Part shown: positions 1 to 9,695 of the stretch, piece after piece | Layout of the letters: every line of letters begins with the position of its first letter | Position numbering within the stretch: position 1 is the first letter of the stretch | Origin: a virus | Length of the DNA stretch: 55,527 nucleotides | IMG/VR virus record: IMGVR_UViG_3300032163_000018 | Span: 1-55,527 of that record | Direction: 5' to 3' (one strand) | Program-made: the position numbers and the translations under genes | The notes under the pieces: generated by a model | Databases searched by the model: none | What the model was told of the DNA's origin: nothing | Seen by the model: only the letters and a program-made list of their open reading frames with translations

Positions 1-1264
1 GACTATAAACGCTACTACCTTAACCACAACAGTAACTGGTGGATCTGGAGCTAACTTATCAATAACTCTAGCGGATCGTCGCACAATAAAAGATTTAGCT
101 GATTTTATAAATAGTCAAACAGGATACTCAGCTTCTGTTTCTACCGGATCTACTCAACTTCCTCCTTCAGCACTTGATCAAGTTTCTGCTTTAGGAATAT
201 GTTCTACCGGGTCTGATTTAGAACCAGGAAGAATTAAAAAATCATTATCAAATTTCGAGAACGCACTTAGTCAAAGCATTGCTGTAGATTTTACCGCAAC
301 AGCTACTAAAGGTCTTCCAGATGAGATGGCTTTTGTTGCTTATTTAAGCGGTGGAACATTAGGGGCTACTTTAGCTGCCGATGTTATCACTGCAATAGAT
401 AAAATGGAATCAATTAATACAAATTTCATAGTTCCTCTTTTTTCTAGAGATGCTTCTGAAGACATAACAGATGGATTAACAGATAGCTCATCTACTTATA
501 CTATTGCTGCTACTAATGCAGCAGTTAAGAGTCACGTTCTAAAAATGTCAACTTCTAAATTAAAAAAACATAGAAGCGCAATTTGTAGTATCTGGGGATC
601 ATATTCTGATGCGGCGGCTCAAGCTTCTAGCTTAGCAAACGCTAGAATTTCTCTTTGTATGCAGAAATCTTCTCAAGTTGATAGCTCTGGAACAATAGTT
701 AATCATTTTCCTTGGCACACATCGTGTATTGCTGCTGGTATGCAAGCTGCTGGATTCTACAAAGCAATTGTTAACAAACTTGCTAACGTAATAAGTTTTG
801 AAGATCCGTCAGGATTTGACTCTGGTAATCCAGGAGATGTTTCTGCCGCTATAGATGCAGGATTATTGTTCTTAGAACAAGCAATCGTAGGTAATAAATG
901 GATCTCAGATCAAACTACTTATGGAGTAGATACTAACTTTGTATATAACAGTATTCAAGCCATGTACGATGTAGATTTAGTTTCTTTAGATTTAAGTAAT
1001 AGTTTTCAGGTAGCTTTCGTTGGTAAATCACTTGCAGACGTAGATGCCAGTACTGCTCTTTCTTTCTTAGCTTCTAAGATGGAGAGTTATAAAAAACAAA
1101 AACTAATCGCAGCTTCTGACGATGCTCCATTAGGATTTAAAAATGCAAAAGTTAGTATAAATGGACCTATTTTAGAATTATCGCTAGAGATAAAACCAGC
1201 TTCTGCAATATATTTTATAGCTATCTCTATAGAGGTTTCTCAAGTACAGAGTAGTGCAGGTTAA
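1..1264 (+). CDS. Tail sheath protein, C-terminal part (5' end outside window)
   Basis: The reading frame is open from base 2 with no start in the window, so this is the C-terminal part (about 420 residues) of a longer protein. It ends in a beta-rich segment containing IYFIAISIEVSQVQSS, which resembles the C-terminus of contractile-tail sheath proteins. The tail tube gene follows after 41 bp with a strong ribosome binding site, the usual sheath-tube order. The sheath would polymerise around the tube and contract to drive it through the host envelope. The internal ATG at 326 has no good ribosome binding site and is not the start. Confidence 0.85.
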   Translation, partial: TINATTLTTTVTGGSGANLSITLADRRTIKDLADFINSQTGYSASVSTGSTQLPPSALDQVSALGICSTGSDLEPGRIKKSLSNFENALSQSIAVDFTATATKGLPDEMAFVAYLSGGTLGATLAADVITAIDKMESINTNFIVPLFSRDASEDITDGLTDSSSTYTIAATNAAVKSHVLKMSTSKLKKHRSAICSIWGSYSDAAAQASSLANARISLCMQKSSQVDSSGTIVNHFPWHTSCIAAGMQAAGFYKAIVNKLANVISFEDPSGFDSGNPGDVSAAIDAGLLFLEQAIVGNKWISDQTTYGVDTNFVYNSIQAMYDVDLVSLDLSNSFQVAFVGKSLADVDASTALSFLASKMESYKKQKLIAASDDAPLGFKNAKVSINGPILELSLEIKPASAIYFIAISIEVSQVQSSAG

Positions 1265-1305
1265 GAATAATGACAATTAATAAAATTATATTAAGGAGAT
1301 AATAT

Positions 1306-1764
1306 ATGGCTAAGGCAAAAGTATACACAGGTGCGAAAGCGAAAATTTTCGTAGACAACGTTTTAGTAGGAATATTTGATAGTTGCAGTTACTCTGTAAA
1401 CGTAGGAGCAGAACCTATTCATATTTTAGGTAGATTTGGTCCTGCTGAAATTACTCCAACTTCTGCTGAAGCAGTTACGGTATCTTGTACTGGTTTTAGA
1501 ATTATCGGAAATGGCGGACACGTTTTACCTAAATTCCCTAAACTTCAAGATCTTTTGCAATTAGAATCTGTTAGGTTAGATGTGATCACAAGAGATGGAT
1601 CTGCAACTCTACCTATTATGTCCGTATTCAATTGTATCCCTGTATCTTACAGTACGGGTGTTAATGCTAAATCAACTTCAAGAATTAATATTTCATACCT
1701 TGGAACGAATTCTAGCGATGAGAGTGGAGCATCGGATGAAGGGGATGCGGTTAATTTACCATAA
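1306..1764 (+). CDS. Tail tube protein
   Basis: A 152-residue protein beginning MAKAKVYTGAKAKIFVDN, preceded by AAGGAGATAATAT. It is beta-rich and of the size typical of myovirus tube proteins, and it lies directly after the sheath gene. It probably stacks in rings to form the inner tail tube. The acidic Ser/Asp/Glu tail (about residues 135-152) is likely exposed or flexible. The call rests on size, fold-like composition and position; no single diagnostic motif is visible. Confidence 0.75.
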   Translation: MAKAKVYTGAKAKIFVDNVLVGIFDSCSYSVNVGAEPIHILGRFGPAEITPTSAEAVTVSCTGFRIIGNGGHVLPKFPKLQDLLQLESVRLDVITRDGSATLPIMSVFNCIPVSYSTGVNAKSTSRINISYLGTNSSDESGASDEGDAVNLP

Positions 1765-1790
1765 TCTAATTACTATAATAGAGTTGTGTC

Positions 1791-2129
1791 ATGGATAATC
1801 AAGAAATTATATACGATCTTCTTAAAGAAATTAGGGAAGATCAAAAAGATCTAGCTGAAAAAAGCAGTAGCCATAGAGAAGAAACTATAAGATGGCAGAC
1901 AGAAGCTGGCTTTAGATTAGGTAACATAGAAGTCGATTTAAGAGAACACAAGGAAGGTGTTATCCAAAATAGGGAAGCTCTTGAACTACTACATAAAAGA
2001 GTTGAAAAATTAGAAGAACCGACCAAAGTCAGCAAATACTTAAATAAAAAAATAATGAAAATAGGTGCGGTTTTAATACTTATAATAGGCGTTATAGCTA
2101 AAGCTATAAAATTAATAAAAGGTCTGTAA
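1791..2129 (+). CDS. Coiled-coil protein with C-terminal membrane segment (XhlA-like architecture)
   Basis: 112 residues. The first 80 or so are heptad-rich and charged, predicted coiled coil; the last 25 contain a hydrophobic helix (IGAVLILIIGVIAKAI) flanked by lysines. This coiled coil plus C-terminal anchor layout is that of XhlA-type haemolysin/holin-associated proteins. It is embedded in tail genes rather than a lysis cassette, so a role in lysis or in membrane contact is only inferred. Confidence 0.6.
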   Translation: MDNQEIIYDLLKEIREDQKDLAEKSSSHREETIRWQTEAGFRLGNIEVDLREHKEGVIQNREALELLHKRVEKLEEPTKVSKYLNKKIMKIGAVLILIIGVIAKAIKLIKGL

Positions 2130-2178
2130 AGACCATTACCTGAAGGGTCAGGTAATTAGGTAAAGGTAAGGGAATAGT

Positions 2179-2763
2179 ATGGCTCTAGAGCGTAACTGGT
2201 CAGCCATTTCTGCACGTCCTTTAACCTCAGACGGAACCGATTCCGGTAAAGTCACAATCTCTTCCACTAAAAATTTCAAAGTAAAACAACAAGTTTTAAT
2301 CAAAGCCACTACTCAACCAGATTTATTGGTTGAAGTAAAAAGAGTTATTTCCTCTACAGAATTGCTTGTAGGACCCAAAGGGAGTATCAAGCTAAGAACA
2401 AACATATCCTCTTACACTACAGCCTTATCTGCCTCTATATCAGCTCCAGAACAAGAAAGACCGAGTATCTCGCCTGCTGATTATGAAAGATTCGTAATAG
2501 AAGAAGAACCAACTTTAGCTAAAAGAGTAATATTAGTTGATTCTTTAGGTAATAAAATTGATGATGATGACGGTGCAATAGATGTAAACATTGTTAATAA
2601 ATTATTTAAGAAAAAGAAAAATAAAATAACAATGACTTATGATCCAATCACTCAAGACATGGCTACTATAACAACTTTATTAAATGGGATTCCTCAAGAA
2701 ATAGGGACCTTAACTTACGATTCTTTGTCTAATTTGATTGACATAGAAGTAGTGGACGCATAA
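2179..2763 (+). CDS. Small virion structural protein (unknown)
   Basis: 194 residues, beta-rich and Ser/Thr-rich in the N-terminal half, with an acidic stretch (IDDDDGAID, about residues 135-143) and a lysine run (KKKKNK) in the C-terminal half. The gene is 2 bp from the next small gene and sits just upstream of the fibre, which suggests a tail or fibre-attachment component. No family is recognised with certainty. Confidence 0.6.
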   Translation: MALERNWSAISARPLTSDGTDSGKVTISSTKNFKVKQQVLIKATTQPDLLVEVKRVISSTELLVGPKGSIKLRTNISSYTTALSASISAPEQERPSISPADYERFVIEEEPTLAKRVILVDSLGNKIDDDDGAIDVNIVNKLFKKKKNKITMTYDPITQDMATITTLLNGIPQEIGTLTYDSLSNLIDIEVVDA

Positions 2764-2764
2764 T

Positions 2765-2971
2765 ATGGCACAAAATAGAATAAAACCAATGTACAATCCT
2801 ATCGAAGATGAGATTCAATTCATAAATGATTTGGAAATGGGTTGGACTGTAAAAAATATACCAAAAGCATCATTTAAAGTATTAAATGGTTATACAAGAG
2901 TTTATCCAAATTTAACTATTCCAGACGGAATGATTATTGAAGTTGAAGATGGTGGGGAGTTGATCGTCTAG
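2765..2971 (+). CDS. Small beta-rich protein upstream of the tail fibre
   Basis: 68 residues; the C-terminal half (RVYPNLTIPDGMIIEVEDGGELIV) reads like a short beta-roll of the kind used to cap or trimerise fibres. Its stop TAG overlaps the GTG start of the fibre by one base (TAGTG), so the two are translationally coupled. A fibre-associated role is inferred from position. Confidence 0.6.
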   Translation: MAQNRIKPMYNPIEDEIQFINDLEMGWTVKNIPKASFKVLNGYTRVYPNLTIPDGMIIEVEDGGELIV

Positions 2972-5900
2972 TGAGTATTTTAAGAACTAATGAAATAAAG
3001 CCAGTATCTGCACCAGGAATTGGAATAGGTGCGCCTAATATTCAACCCAGTGCTTTAATAAATATACAAAGTACTGAACAAGGTGTTGCATTACCTAGAA
3101 TGACTACAGCACAACGAAATGCTATAGTTTCTCCTATTGAAGGTTTATTGGTTTATAATCTAGACGATGGTAGATTAGAACAATATACTAGCGGTCAATG
3201 GACCGTTGCTGGTAACGGATTATCTCCAGTAAAAAATGTATTAAGGGTAATAAAAAATACAGTTTTAAACGAAAATGATTTTTCTTCCATAAATGATGCA
3301 TTAGCTTCTATTTCTGATAACTCTCCAACAAATCAATATTCTATTGAGATTGGTCCTGGAGTCTTCGTAGAAAATCCTATTCACATGAAGCCTTATGTAT
3401 ATGTTAAAGGTCAAGATTTTGATTCAACTGTTATTGAGGCAAATGATCCTACTGAACATCTAATATTCGCATGTGAATTCTCTTCTATTAGCGATTGTTT
3501 ACTAACAGGATCTACTTTATCAGGCAAAGCATTAATCTATTATGCAAGCACCACTGGTACATTACAAACTGCATTTTGGGCTGAAGATGTAAGATTCGGA
3601 CACGCAGATACATTAGCTATTGCCAATGGAACCTTAGCTCATTCTAATCTTTTTGTAAATAGTTGTAGATGGGGTGGAATATATCAATTCAATACTGGTT
3701 TTATAGCAAAATCATCTGGTATTCCTTTAGGAAGAATTATATTAAGAAATTCTACTAGTTCTAAATTATCTACACCTTTTCCTACTGATATGTTTGTTGT
3801 AGATGGAGTTGGATGCGAATTACATCTTAATTCTATAATATCTAGAACTGGAGAAGTTGGTTTAGGTGGAACAGGAATAAGAGTTAGGAATGGCGGTTTT
3901 CTTAGAATTCTCTCAGCCGATATGGATGGATGGACTAAAGGTCTTTGGGTTGAAGATATAGGAGCAGCGTGTACTGTTATTGGCGGTGTTTTAACTCTTG
4001 TAAATAATACAATTGATGTACAAGTAGATCCTTCTACTTTAACAGGTGGATTAATAGTTGCAGACGGTGATGATACAAAAATCATTCTTAATAGTGCCTT
4101 AACAAATTTTGGATTTATTAGTTTAAGCTTAGAAAATGGAAATATAGTTGTTAGTGGTAAATTAGAACAAATACAACCAGACGGAACGTTTACCGATATT
4201 AGTACATTGGCATCCAATTCTTCTCCTATGGGAATTTTAAGTGATGGAGATATAACTATTCCTATCAGCGGAACTACTGTAACTGTAACTTCTGGAAGTG
4301 GATATTTACAAAAATCAGACGGTAGTTTAAGAAAAATAATCTGGGTAGATACTCCAATAACTCTTCCTAATCATAGTACAAATTATTTATACTTTGATGA
4401 AAATGGTGTATTACAACACAATCCTGTCGTTCCTAATTTTATACAAAATATAATAGTAGGTCGAGTCGTAACTAACAATGGAGATATTCTTATAACGGAA
4501 GAATCTGGGTTATTAGCTACTCATAATTCCAATAATATTGGTGAAGCTTTAAGAAAAGGATTAGGACCTATATATGCTAGTGGGTCTACAATATCAGAAA
4601 CTGGTACAAGAAATTTAACGGCTACTACTGGATCTTATTTTTATGGAGAAAGAAATTTTTTATTGAATGGTGGAAGTCCAATTTCTTTTGATACTTTTTA
4701 TCAAGATGGAAGTGGTGATTATGTAGTAACTGAGAATGATACTCAAATAGATAATACCAAATGGGATGATGGTACTGGTACTTTAGCTTCCTTAACTGCT
4801 AGTTATTATGCTAAACATTCATTATATGCTTTAGGAGATTCTACTGGAGATTATGATAACGAAGTATATTTTACTGTTTATTCACAAGCAGAATATTCCG
4901 TATTAACACTAGCACAACAAGGAGATCTTCCAACTCCTCCGCCTTATTTATCAGAAGCTGTAGTTTTAATTGCTTCAATAATTGTTCGGCAAGGAACTGC
5001 AAATATAATAGAGATTAGAGATGAAAGACCAAGGGTTGGTTTTAAGTCTAGTGGTGTTTCTGCTGCTACTTTTCATAGCGGTCTTCTAGGATTAATAGCA
5101 CCTACTGATGATCATACTCAATATATACACATTGATGGTCGCAGAGCTATGACTGGAGATTTAAGTTTAGGTACACATAACTTAACTAATATTGGTACGG
5201 CTAATGGCGTTACTATAGAGAATCATCATGCGAGGCATCAAACTGGTGGAGCAGACGCTATTCCAACAGTAACCACCTCTATTGATGGGTTAATGTCTGC
5301 TTCTGATAAAACAAAATTAGATGGAATTCCAGCATCAGCAGTTCCTACTTCTCGCACTATAATAGCTGGAGCTGGACTAACTGGTGGAGGAGATTTAAGT
5401 ACAGATAGAACGCTGGATGTGGTAGCTAATGCAGATGGATCAATAATTGTTAATGCAAATGATATTCAAGTAGGAATTCTAGCTACAGATGTTCAACACG
5501 GCAATAGAGGTGGGGGTGGACTACATTCAGTAGCTACAACTTCAGTTGCCGGATTTATAAGTGCTTCTGATAAAACAAAATTAGATACCTTATTAAATGA
5601 AATATTAGTGACTCAAGGAGCAGGATTAACAGCAAATTATTCTGCCGGATCAGTCAGAATAAACGGAACTACCTATACACTTACCGCAAGCTCTATAACA
5701 GTTGCTACAGGAGCAACCAATGGTAGAATTTATGTTGACGTAGATGGAGTAGTAAAATCTACAACTTCCACATCAACTCCAGCAAATGCAGTACCACTAG
5801 CAATCTTTTCAAGTAGCGGTGCAGCTATTACTGCTCTTTCCGATAATAGAACTTTTATTAACAATAATATAACATTTGGTGCGTCAGGAGATATGACTAC

Positions 5901-6807
5901 GATTACTCCAAGTCAAAGTGCAGCCGCAGGTTCTACTAATAAATATGCAGATGCAGGACATACACATTCTTCCGCAACAGGGACTCCTTCTACTATTAGT
6001 GGTAATGCTAATGCTCAAGGAGCATCTTCTAGTATTCCAAGATTAGATCATACTCATCAACTTACTGCTACAACAGCTTTAAACGATCACGTTCCACAAT
6101 TTGATGGATCAAACTGGCAAAACATTTATCCAGAAGCTCTTAGAAATTCTTCACATGCTTGGATGAAGTTTGATGATTTTTTTACTGGTAATGATAATAG
6201 CACGGATAAAAATATTTCTGGTGATTTAAACTGGTTTTTTGATAAAAATGGTGCAGGCGGTACGGGAGATGTGAGTTCTACATTAGTAGATGGTAATCAC
6301 CCTGGTATTATTAGATTACAAAGTGCAGCCGGAGGCGGTAACTATGTATCAATGGTATTAGGATTTCTTGCATTAGGCGGTGGAAATTTAGAAATAGAAT
6401 ATTTAATTCAATTAGAAACGCTTGCTACGGTGACTAATGATTATGTTATAAGATTAGGGTTAGGAGATACAGTAGGTGCGGATCAAGTAAACGGAGTATA
6501 TTTTGAATATAATAGGGCTACAAGTGCGAATTGGTTAATAAGAACTGCTAATGCAAGTACAAGAACTACCACAACTACAAGTACTGCGGTCGCTACCGGA
6601 TCATGGATAAAATTGCATATATCTATAAATGCAGCAGCAAGTAGCATTACATATTCTATTAACGGATCAAGCGTAGGAACTATTGCGACAAATATTCCAA
6701 CAGCAGTTGTTCAATTTTTTATGCATCAAACAAGAGCGGTTGGAACTCCTGTTGGATTTAATGTTGACTATTTCAGTGCTTATCAAAGATTTACTAGTGC
6801 GAGATAG
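2971..6807 (+). CDS. Large tail fibre/tailspike-like protein (1278 aa)
   Basis: Starts at GTG, overlapping the previous stop. Near residues 40-70 it carries the fibre-type motif TTAQRNAI followed by EGLLVYNLDDGRLEQY. Residues about 90-400 have the turn-rich, repetitive character of a right-handed beta-helix. Residues about 700-880 contain two related units, each with DKTKLD, the first preceded by HHARHQTGGADAI. A third His/Gly/Ala-rich unit near residues 1000-1030 has paired HTH motifs. The last 200 residues look like a lectin-type beta-sandwich. It probably forms a trimeric host-recognition fibre. No catalytic residues are evident to me. Confidence 0.85.
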   Translation: MSILRTNEIKPVSAPGIGIGAPNIQPSALINIQSTEQGVALPRMTTAQRNAIVSPIEGLLVYNLDDGRLEQYTSGQWTVAGNGLSPVKNVLRVIKNTVLNENDFSSINDALASISDNSPTNQYSIEIGPGVFVENPIHMKPYVYVKGQDFDSTVIEANDPTEHLIFACEFSSISDCLLTGSTLSGKALIYYASTTGTLQTAFWAEDVRFGHADTLAIANGTLAHSNLFVNSCRWGGIYQFNTGFIAKSSGIPLGRIILRNSTSSKLSTPFPTDMFVVDGVGCELHLNSIISRTGEVGLGGTGIRVRNGGFLRILSADMDGWTKGLWVEDIGAACTVIGGVLTLVNNTIDVQVDPSTLTGGLIVADGDDTKIILNSALTNFGFISLSLENGNIVVSGKLEQIQPDGTFTDISTLASNSSPMGILSDGDITIPISGTTVTVTSGSGYLQKSDGSLRKIIWVDTPITLPNHSTNYLYFDENGVLQHNPVVPNFIQNIIVGRVVTNNGDILITEESGLLATHNSNNIGEALRKGLGPIYASGSTISETGTRNLTATTGSYFYGERNFLLNGGSPISFDTFYQDGSGDYVVTENDTQIDNTKWDDGTGTLASLTASYYAKHSLYALGDSTGDYDNEVYFTVYSQAEYSVLTLAQQGDLPTPPPYLSEAVVLIASIIVRQGTANIIEIRDERPRVGFKSSGVSAATFHSGLLGLIAPTDDHTQYIHIDGRRAMTGDLSLGTHNLTNIGTANGVTIENHHARHQTGGADAIPTVTTSIDGLMSASDKTKLDGIPASAVPTSRTIIAGAGLTGGGDLSTDRTLDVVANADGSIIVNANDIQVGILATDVQHGNRGGGGLHSVATTSVAGFISASDKTKLDTLLNEILVTQGAGLTANYSAGSVRINGTTYTLTASSITVATGATNGRIYVDVDGVVKSTTSTSTPANAVPLAIFSSSGAAITALSDNRTFINNNITFGASGDMTTITPSQSAAAGSTNKYADAGHTHSSATGTPSTISGNANAQGASSSIPRLDHTHQLTATTALNDHVPQFDGSNWQNIYPEALRNSSHAWMKFDDFFTGNDNSTDKNISGDLNWFFDKNGAGGTGDVSSTLVDGNHPGIIRLQSAAGGGNYVSMVLGFLALGGGNLEIEYLIQLETLATVTNDYVIRLGLGDTVGADQVNGVYFEYNRATSANWLIRTANASTRTTTTTSTAVATGSWIKLHISINAAASSITYSINGSSVGTIATNIPTAVVQFFMHQTRAVGTPVGFNVDYFSAYQRFTSAR

Positions 6808-6809
6808 AT

Positions 6810-7328
6810 ATGAATTTAGCAGTAAGATTATACTCCAGCATAGATTCCAATAGTAAGCCCTCTGGAATTCCCGACAATTGGGTATCAGACGTAATAGAAT
6901 TATCCATAGACGATATAAGATTACCGGATAATTTATCTGCAAATGACGGTTGGATGTTTATGACAGATTCTCAATTATCAGACTATAAAATTCAATACAA
7001 ATCTGAATACGATATTTGGTATTCTGCAATGAAAGCTCCTTCACTACAAAATAAAATTACTAATAGAATTCTTCAAGCAATGGAATTTGGGAAACAGATA
7101 ATGGCAGAATACGCAGCAGAGAACGTATTAGCTGGACTCACTATACCTCAAATACAAGATATTCTATTAAGAACAGCAAAAATACAATCTGATCTCATGA
7201 CTGGATCTTTATATACAGCACTAGTTGAAATAGATTTGGTTCAAACAGATGACACGGTAATTACGCCAACTAAAGTTAAAGAATTTAGAAATAAAATACA
7301 AACCTATTTAGGGTTACCATTAAGTTAG
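6810..7328 (+). CDS. Fibre-adjacent protein (unknown, possible fibre chaperone or distal tail part)
   Basis: 172 residues, mostly helical in the second half (FGKQIMAEYAAENVLAGL). It starts 2 bp after the fibre stop, the position where many phages encode fibre assembly or attachment proteins. No diagnostic motif is visible. Function inferred from context only. Confidence 0.55.
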   Translation: MNLAVRLYSSIDSNSKPSGIPDNWVSDVIELSIDDIRLPDNLSANDGWMFMTDSQLSDYKIQYKSEYDIWYSAMKAPSLQNKITNRILQAMEFGKQIMAEYAAENVLAGLTIPQIQDILLRTAKIQSDLMTGSLYTALVEIDLVQTDDTVITPTKVKEFRNKIQTYLGLPLS

Positions 7329-7334
7329 GAATAT

Positions 7335-7835
7335 ATGAACAACATAATAATAGGTTTTTCTAAACCAAAAAAATGGAAATTATTTGCTTGGTTAATAATG
7401 AAGGGTTATAATATACCTTATGACCATGTATATGTGAAATTTCATTCAAGTAGATATGATCGAGATTTAATATATCAAGCAAGCGGAACTATGGTTAATT
7501 TTATGAGTTCCTCTGTATTTTATAATAATAACGATGTTATAAAAGAATTTTCTATAGAAACTAACGATGAAGGTAAAATAAAAGTCATGCAGTTTGCAAT
7601 AGACAATGCAGGAAAACCTTACGGTATAAAAGAAGCTTTTGGTTTAGCATTAGTTAGAATATTAGATATGATCAGCATTACTATAAAAAATCCATTCGCT
7701 GATGGCGGATTTACTTATGTTTGTTCAGAGATGGGTTGGTATATACTAGAAAAAATAAGAAATAATATTAAGATAGACAAAGATCCAGATGACATAACTC
7801 CATTAGATCTATATAATATATTATCTAATTTATAG
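7335..7835 (+). CDS. Permuted papain-like (NlpC/P60, YiiX-type) cysteine hydrolase
   Basis: 166 residues with a candidate catalytic His early (YDHVYVKF, about residue 30) and Cys late (YVCSEMGW, about residue 133). This order is that of permuted NlpC/P60 (YaeF/YiiX/LRAT) hydrolases. IDNAGKPYGIKEAFG is also typical of the YiiX group. Such enzymes cleave amide or ester bonds; in this place, at the end of the fibre operon, it may act on cell-wall peptides or lipids at entry or lysis. Substrate unknown. Confidence 0.6.
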   Translation: MNNIIIGFSKPKKWKLFAWLIMKGYNIPYDHVYVKFHSSRYDRDLIYQASGTMVNFMSSSVFYNNNDVIKEFSIETNDEGKIKVMQFAIDNAGKPYGIKEAFGLALVRILDMISITIKNPFADGGFTYVCSEMGWYILEKIRNNIKIDKDPDDITPLDLYNILSNL

Positions 7836-7916
7836 CCCTATATCTATCTTTTTGATATTTTTTAATTCTCTCTGAATTTTTTCTGTAATATCCTTTTTAA
7901 ATATCTTTATTTTGAA
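7836..7916. terminator. Convergent intergenic gap with weak T-rich hairpin
   Basis: This 81-bp gap separates the plus-strand fibre operon from converging minus-strand genes. It contains AATTC-TCTCT-GAATT followed by a T run, a weak intrinsic-terminator shape. The stem is only 5 bp and AT-rich, so the call is tentative. Confidence 0.3.
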
Positions 7917-8351
7917 TTAACGCCTAATAGAACCAGCGGCAAAAACAGCTAAAACCGTCACCGCTATTCCCGAGGCAAAAAAAAAGTAATTTTCATATCT
8001 CGATAATCTTTGTTCTTTATTTAAAGAACTATTTTGACTATAAGATTCTTCTCGCCATTTTGAAGTTCTCTCGTCCGCTTTATCTAAAGCTAAATCTTTG
8101 AGAGTTATGGTTTTTCTTAAATGAGTGGATTCATCATTTTTAGCAGCAACAGCCTTATTTAAATCATCAATCTGCTGTTTTTGTTGTTTATTTTCTTTTA
8201 CTAAACGACCAACCTCAATATGACAGTCTTTATTATAAATATAATTATCGCCCTGTTGCTGTATAGTTGATACGTCACAATTACCGACATATTCAGCAAG
8301 AACGCTATTGCTAAATGTAAGTAAGATTATTAAAGCTATTATTTTTTTCAT
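7917..8351 (-). CDS. Secreted coiled-coil protein with C-terminal membrane helix
   Basis: 144 residues with an N-terminal signal peptide (KKIIALIILLTFSNSVLA, likely cut after VLA). A long polar, Gln/Lys-rich coiled coil follows, then a C-terminal hydrophobic helix (FFFASGIAVTVLAVFAAG) ending RR. It would span the periplasm and be anchored at its C-terminus. Its start overlaps the stop of the upstream membrane/coiled-coil gene (ATGA), suggesting a two-protein envelope complex. A spanin-like role is conceivable, but no lipobox is present, so this is inference. Confidence 0.6.
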   Translation of the reverse strand: MKKIIALIILLTFSNSVLAEYVGNCDVSTIQQQGDNYIYNKDCHIEVGRLVKENKQQKQQIDDLNKAVAAKNDESTHLRKTITLKDLALDKADERTSKWREESYSQNSSLNKEQRLSRYENYFFFASGIAVTVLAVFAAGSIRR

Positions 8352-8680
8352 TTTTTATTCCAATCTGTATTAACATCATCTTTTTGTTCTGATGTGTTTT
8401 TAGCATCTTCTATGTGTTTATCTGCTTCATTTTTGGCTTCGTTTGCTTTAGCAAGTTCATCATTAGCTTGTTTATTTAGTTTATCTTGATCTTCCTGTAG
8501 TTTATTATCGTCTATCTGAGTTTTCTTTAAGTCATCATTAGCTTTAGAAACATTTGAATTCATTAAGAATTTTAAAACAATAAAGATTAAGGCTAACGGA
8601 GCTAAAATATAGAATAATATTTTACGCAGTAAACTAGGATTGTTTTTTAAAGCATTAATTTTGTCTAAAATATAGTTCAT
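8348..8680 (-). CDS. N-terminally anchored coiled-coil membrane protein
   Basis: 110 residues: a short cytoplasmic start, one transmembrane helix (about residues 20-40, LFYILAPLALIFIVLKF), then about 65 very charged, Ala/Asp/Lys/Asn-rich residues predicted as coiled coil. This is the topology of an inner-membrane spanin subunit. It overlaps the next gene by ATGA. The lysis link is an inference from topology and pairing. Confidence 0.55.
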   Translation of the reverse strand: MNYILDKINALKNNPSLLRKILFYILAPLALIFIVLKFLMNSNVSKANDDLKKTQIDDNKLQEDQDKLNKQANDELAKANEAKNEADKHIEDAKNTSEQKDDVNTDWNKK

Positions 8681-8736
8681 ATTCCCTAACTAATGTTTTT
8701 ATAGATATTAACGAAATTGTTAACATGACTAAAAAC

Positions 8737-8937
8737 TTAAGCAGCTTTTTTCATAGAAACGGTGTCATTTTCTGACACTTTTTTACTCAACTCAGATTTG
8801 AGTTGAGTAACCTTGGACATTTGAAGTAACCTATCTGCTTCAAAAATATAGGTCTTCCAAGAGCTTATGTTATTTTCCTTAAGAACCTGAGCCAACATAA
8901 GATATGTTCTAAATTGATCTAAACATATATTTTTCAC
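8737..8937 (-). CDS. Small helical protein (66 aa), GTG start
   Basis: The likely start is GTG at 8937, preceded by GGAGA; a longer TTG-started version (8961) would run through the ribosome binding site. The product is helical and charged, with ELSKKVSENDTVSMKK at the C-terminus. Function unknown. A TATAAT box lies at 8955-8950, only 12 bp upstream of the start, so the leader, if transcribed from there, is very short. Confidence 0.55.
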   Translation of the reverse strand: MKNICLDQFRTYLMLAQVLKENNISSWKTYIFEADRLLQMSKVTQLKSELSKKVSENDTVSMKKAA

Positions 8938-8964
8938 ACATTCTCCTATATTATACCACAACTT

Positions 8965-9060
8965 TTATTTTTTAGAATAATAAGCTATGATACAAAGCTG
9001 ATAAACAATAGTTAAAGCAAACAATCCTTCTAAAATCAAGTTCTGTGTAGTCATTAACAT
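8965..9060 (-). CDS. 31-residue single-span membrane peptide
   Basis: ATG at 9060 is preceded by AAAGGAGACTTT, a near-perfect ribosome binding site, and by a consensus sigma70 promoter about 30 bp upstream (9087-9115). The peptide is almost entirely one hydrophobic helix (LFALTIVYQLCIIAYY) ending in SKK and stopping at TAA. Phage membrane microproteins of this type often act on host membrane complexes or as holin-like peptides. The specific role is unknown. Confidence 0.6.
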   Translation of the reverse strand: MLMTTQNLILEGLFALTIVYQLCIIAYYSKK

Positions 9061-9086
9061 AAAGTCTCCTTTGTTTTGTTACTTAT

Positions 9087-9115
9087 ATTATAACACATTT
9101 TGAGGATCATGTCAA
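9087..9115 (-). promoter_or_regulatory. Consensus sigma70 promoter
   Basis: On the minus strand TTGACA (9115-9110), 17-bp spacer with TGTGT before the -10, and TATAAT (9092-9087). It reads into the 31-residue membrane peptide gene at 9060, and lies just after the stop of the unknown gene that ends at 9120. Confidence 0.75.
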
Positions 9116-9119
9116 TAGT

Positions 9120-9695
9120 CTAAGTATATGAAATTAAAGAGATATATTCTTCAGACCTTAACTTATACATTCCCTTAAGTAGTTGATTTTTAAACTCAGT
9201 CTGTAACTGACTTTTAATTCTATGTGCTTCCAATGATAATGATTCTGTCCAATCATTCAAGAATTTTTGTTTAGTCCAAGCTACTAAGATATCGTTTTTA
9301 GGCATGTGTTCTCTATCGCCATAGGTCGGTTTTTTTACTACATTATAACTAAGTTTTTGATCTGGAATGTTAGGAATTACATGGTTTTCCCTGTTATTTT
9401 CTTGATTTAGAGGATAATATTCAAGCATAAGCATATCATAGTCACCACTTACGTTCTCTTTCCAACCTTTATGTTTACCCGTTCCCTTAGATCCCTCTAA
9501 AGTTACTAAAAATTTAATAACATTAGTCTTAAAATATCGAGCTTCTACTTTATCTATATTAGATTTCCTAAACAGATCAAAAAGTTCTCGTAAGATTTCC
9601 TTCCTGATCATTTTTTGGAATTTAGCTTTACCATATTCTTTTTGAATATTATTTTTCCAATAACTAAAAATTACATTTGATTCAGAATCAGTCAT
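9120..9695 (-). CDS. Hypothetical protein (191 aa)
   Basis: A charged, mixed alpha/beta protein with no motif I recognise. Its N-terminus overlaps the end of the upstream 9688-10263 gene by 8 bp (ATGACTGA), so the two are probably co-translated and may work together. No membrane segment or signal peptide. Confidence 0.55.
   Translation of the reverse strand: MTDSESNVIFSYWKNNIQKEYGKAKFQKMIRKEILRELFDLFRKSNIDKVEARYFKTNVIKFLVTLEGSKGTGKHKGWKENVSGDYDMLMLEYYPLNQENNRENHVIPNIPDQKLSYNVVKKPTYGDREHMPKNDILVAWTKQKFLNDWTESLSLEAHRIKSQLQTEFKNQLLKGMYKLRSEEYISLISYT

Noticed and set aside
3684-4217. 177-codon minus-strand frame in the fibre gene
   Set aside because: Shadow frame; no start signals and amino-acid composition typical of antisense readings.
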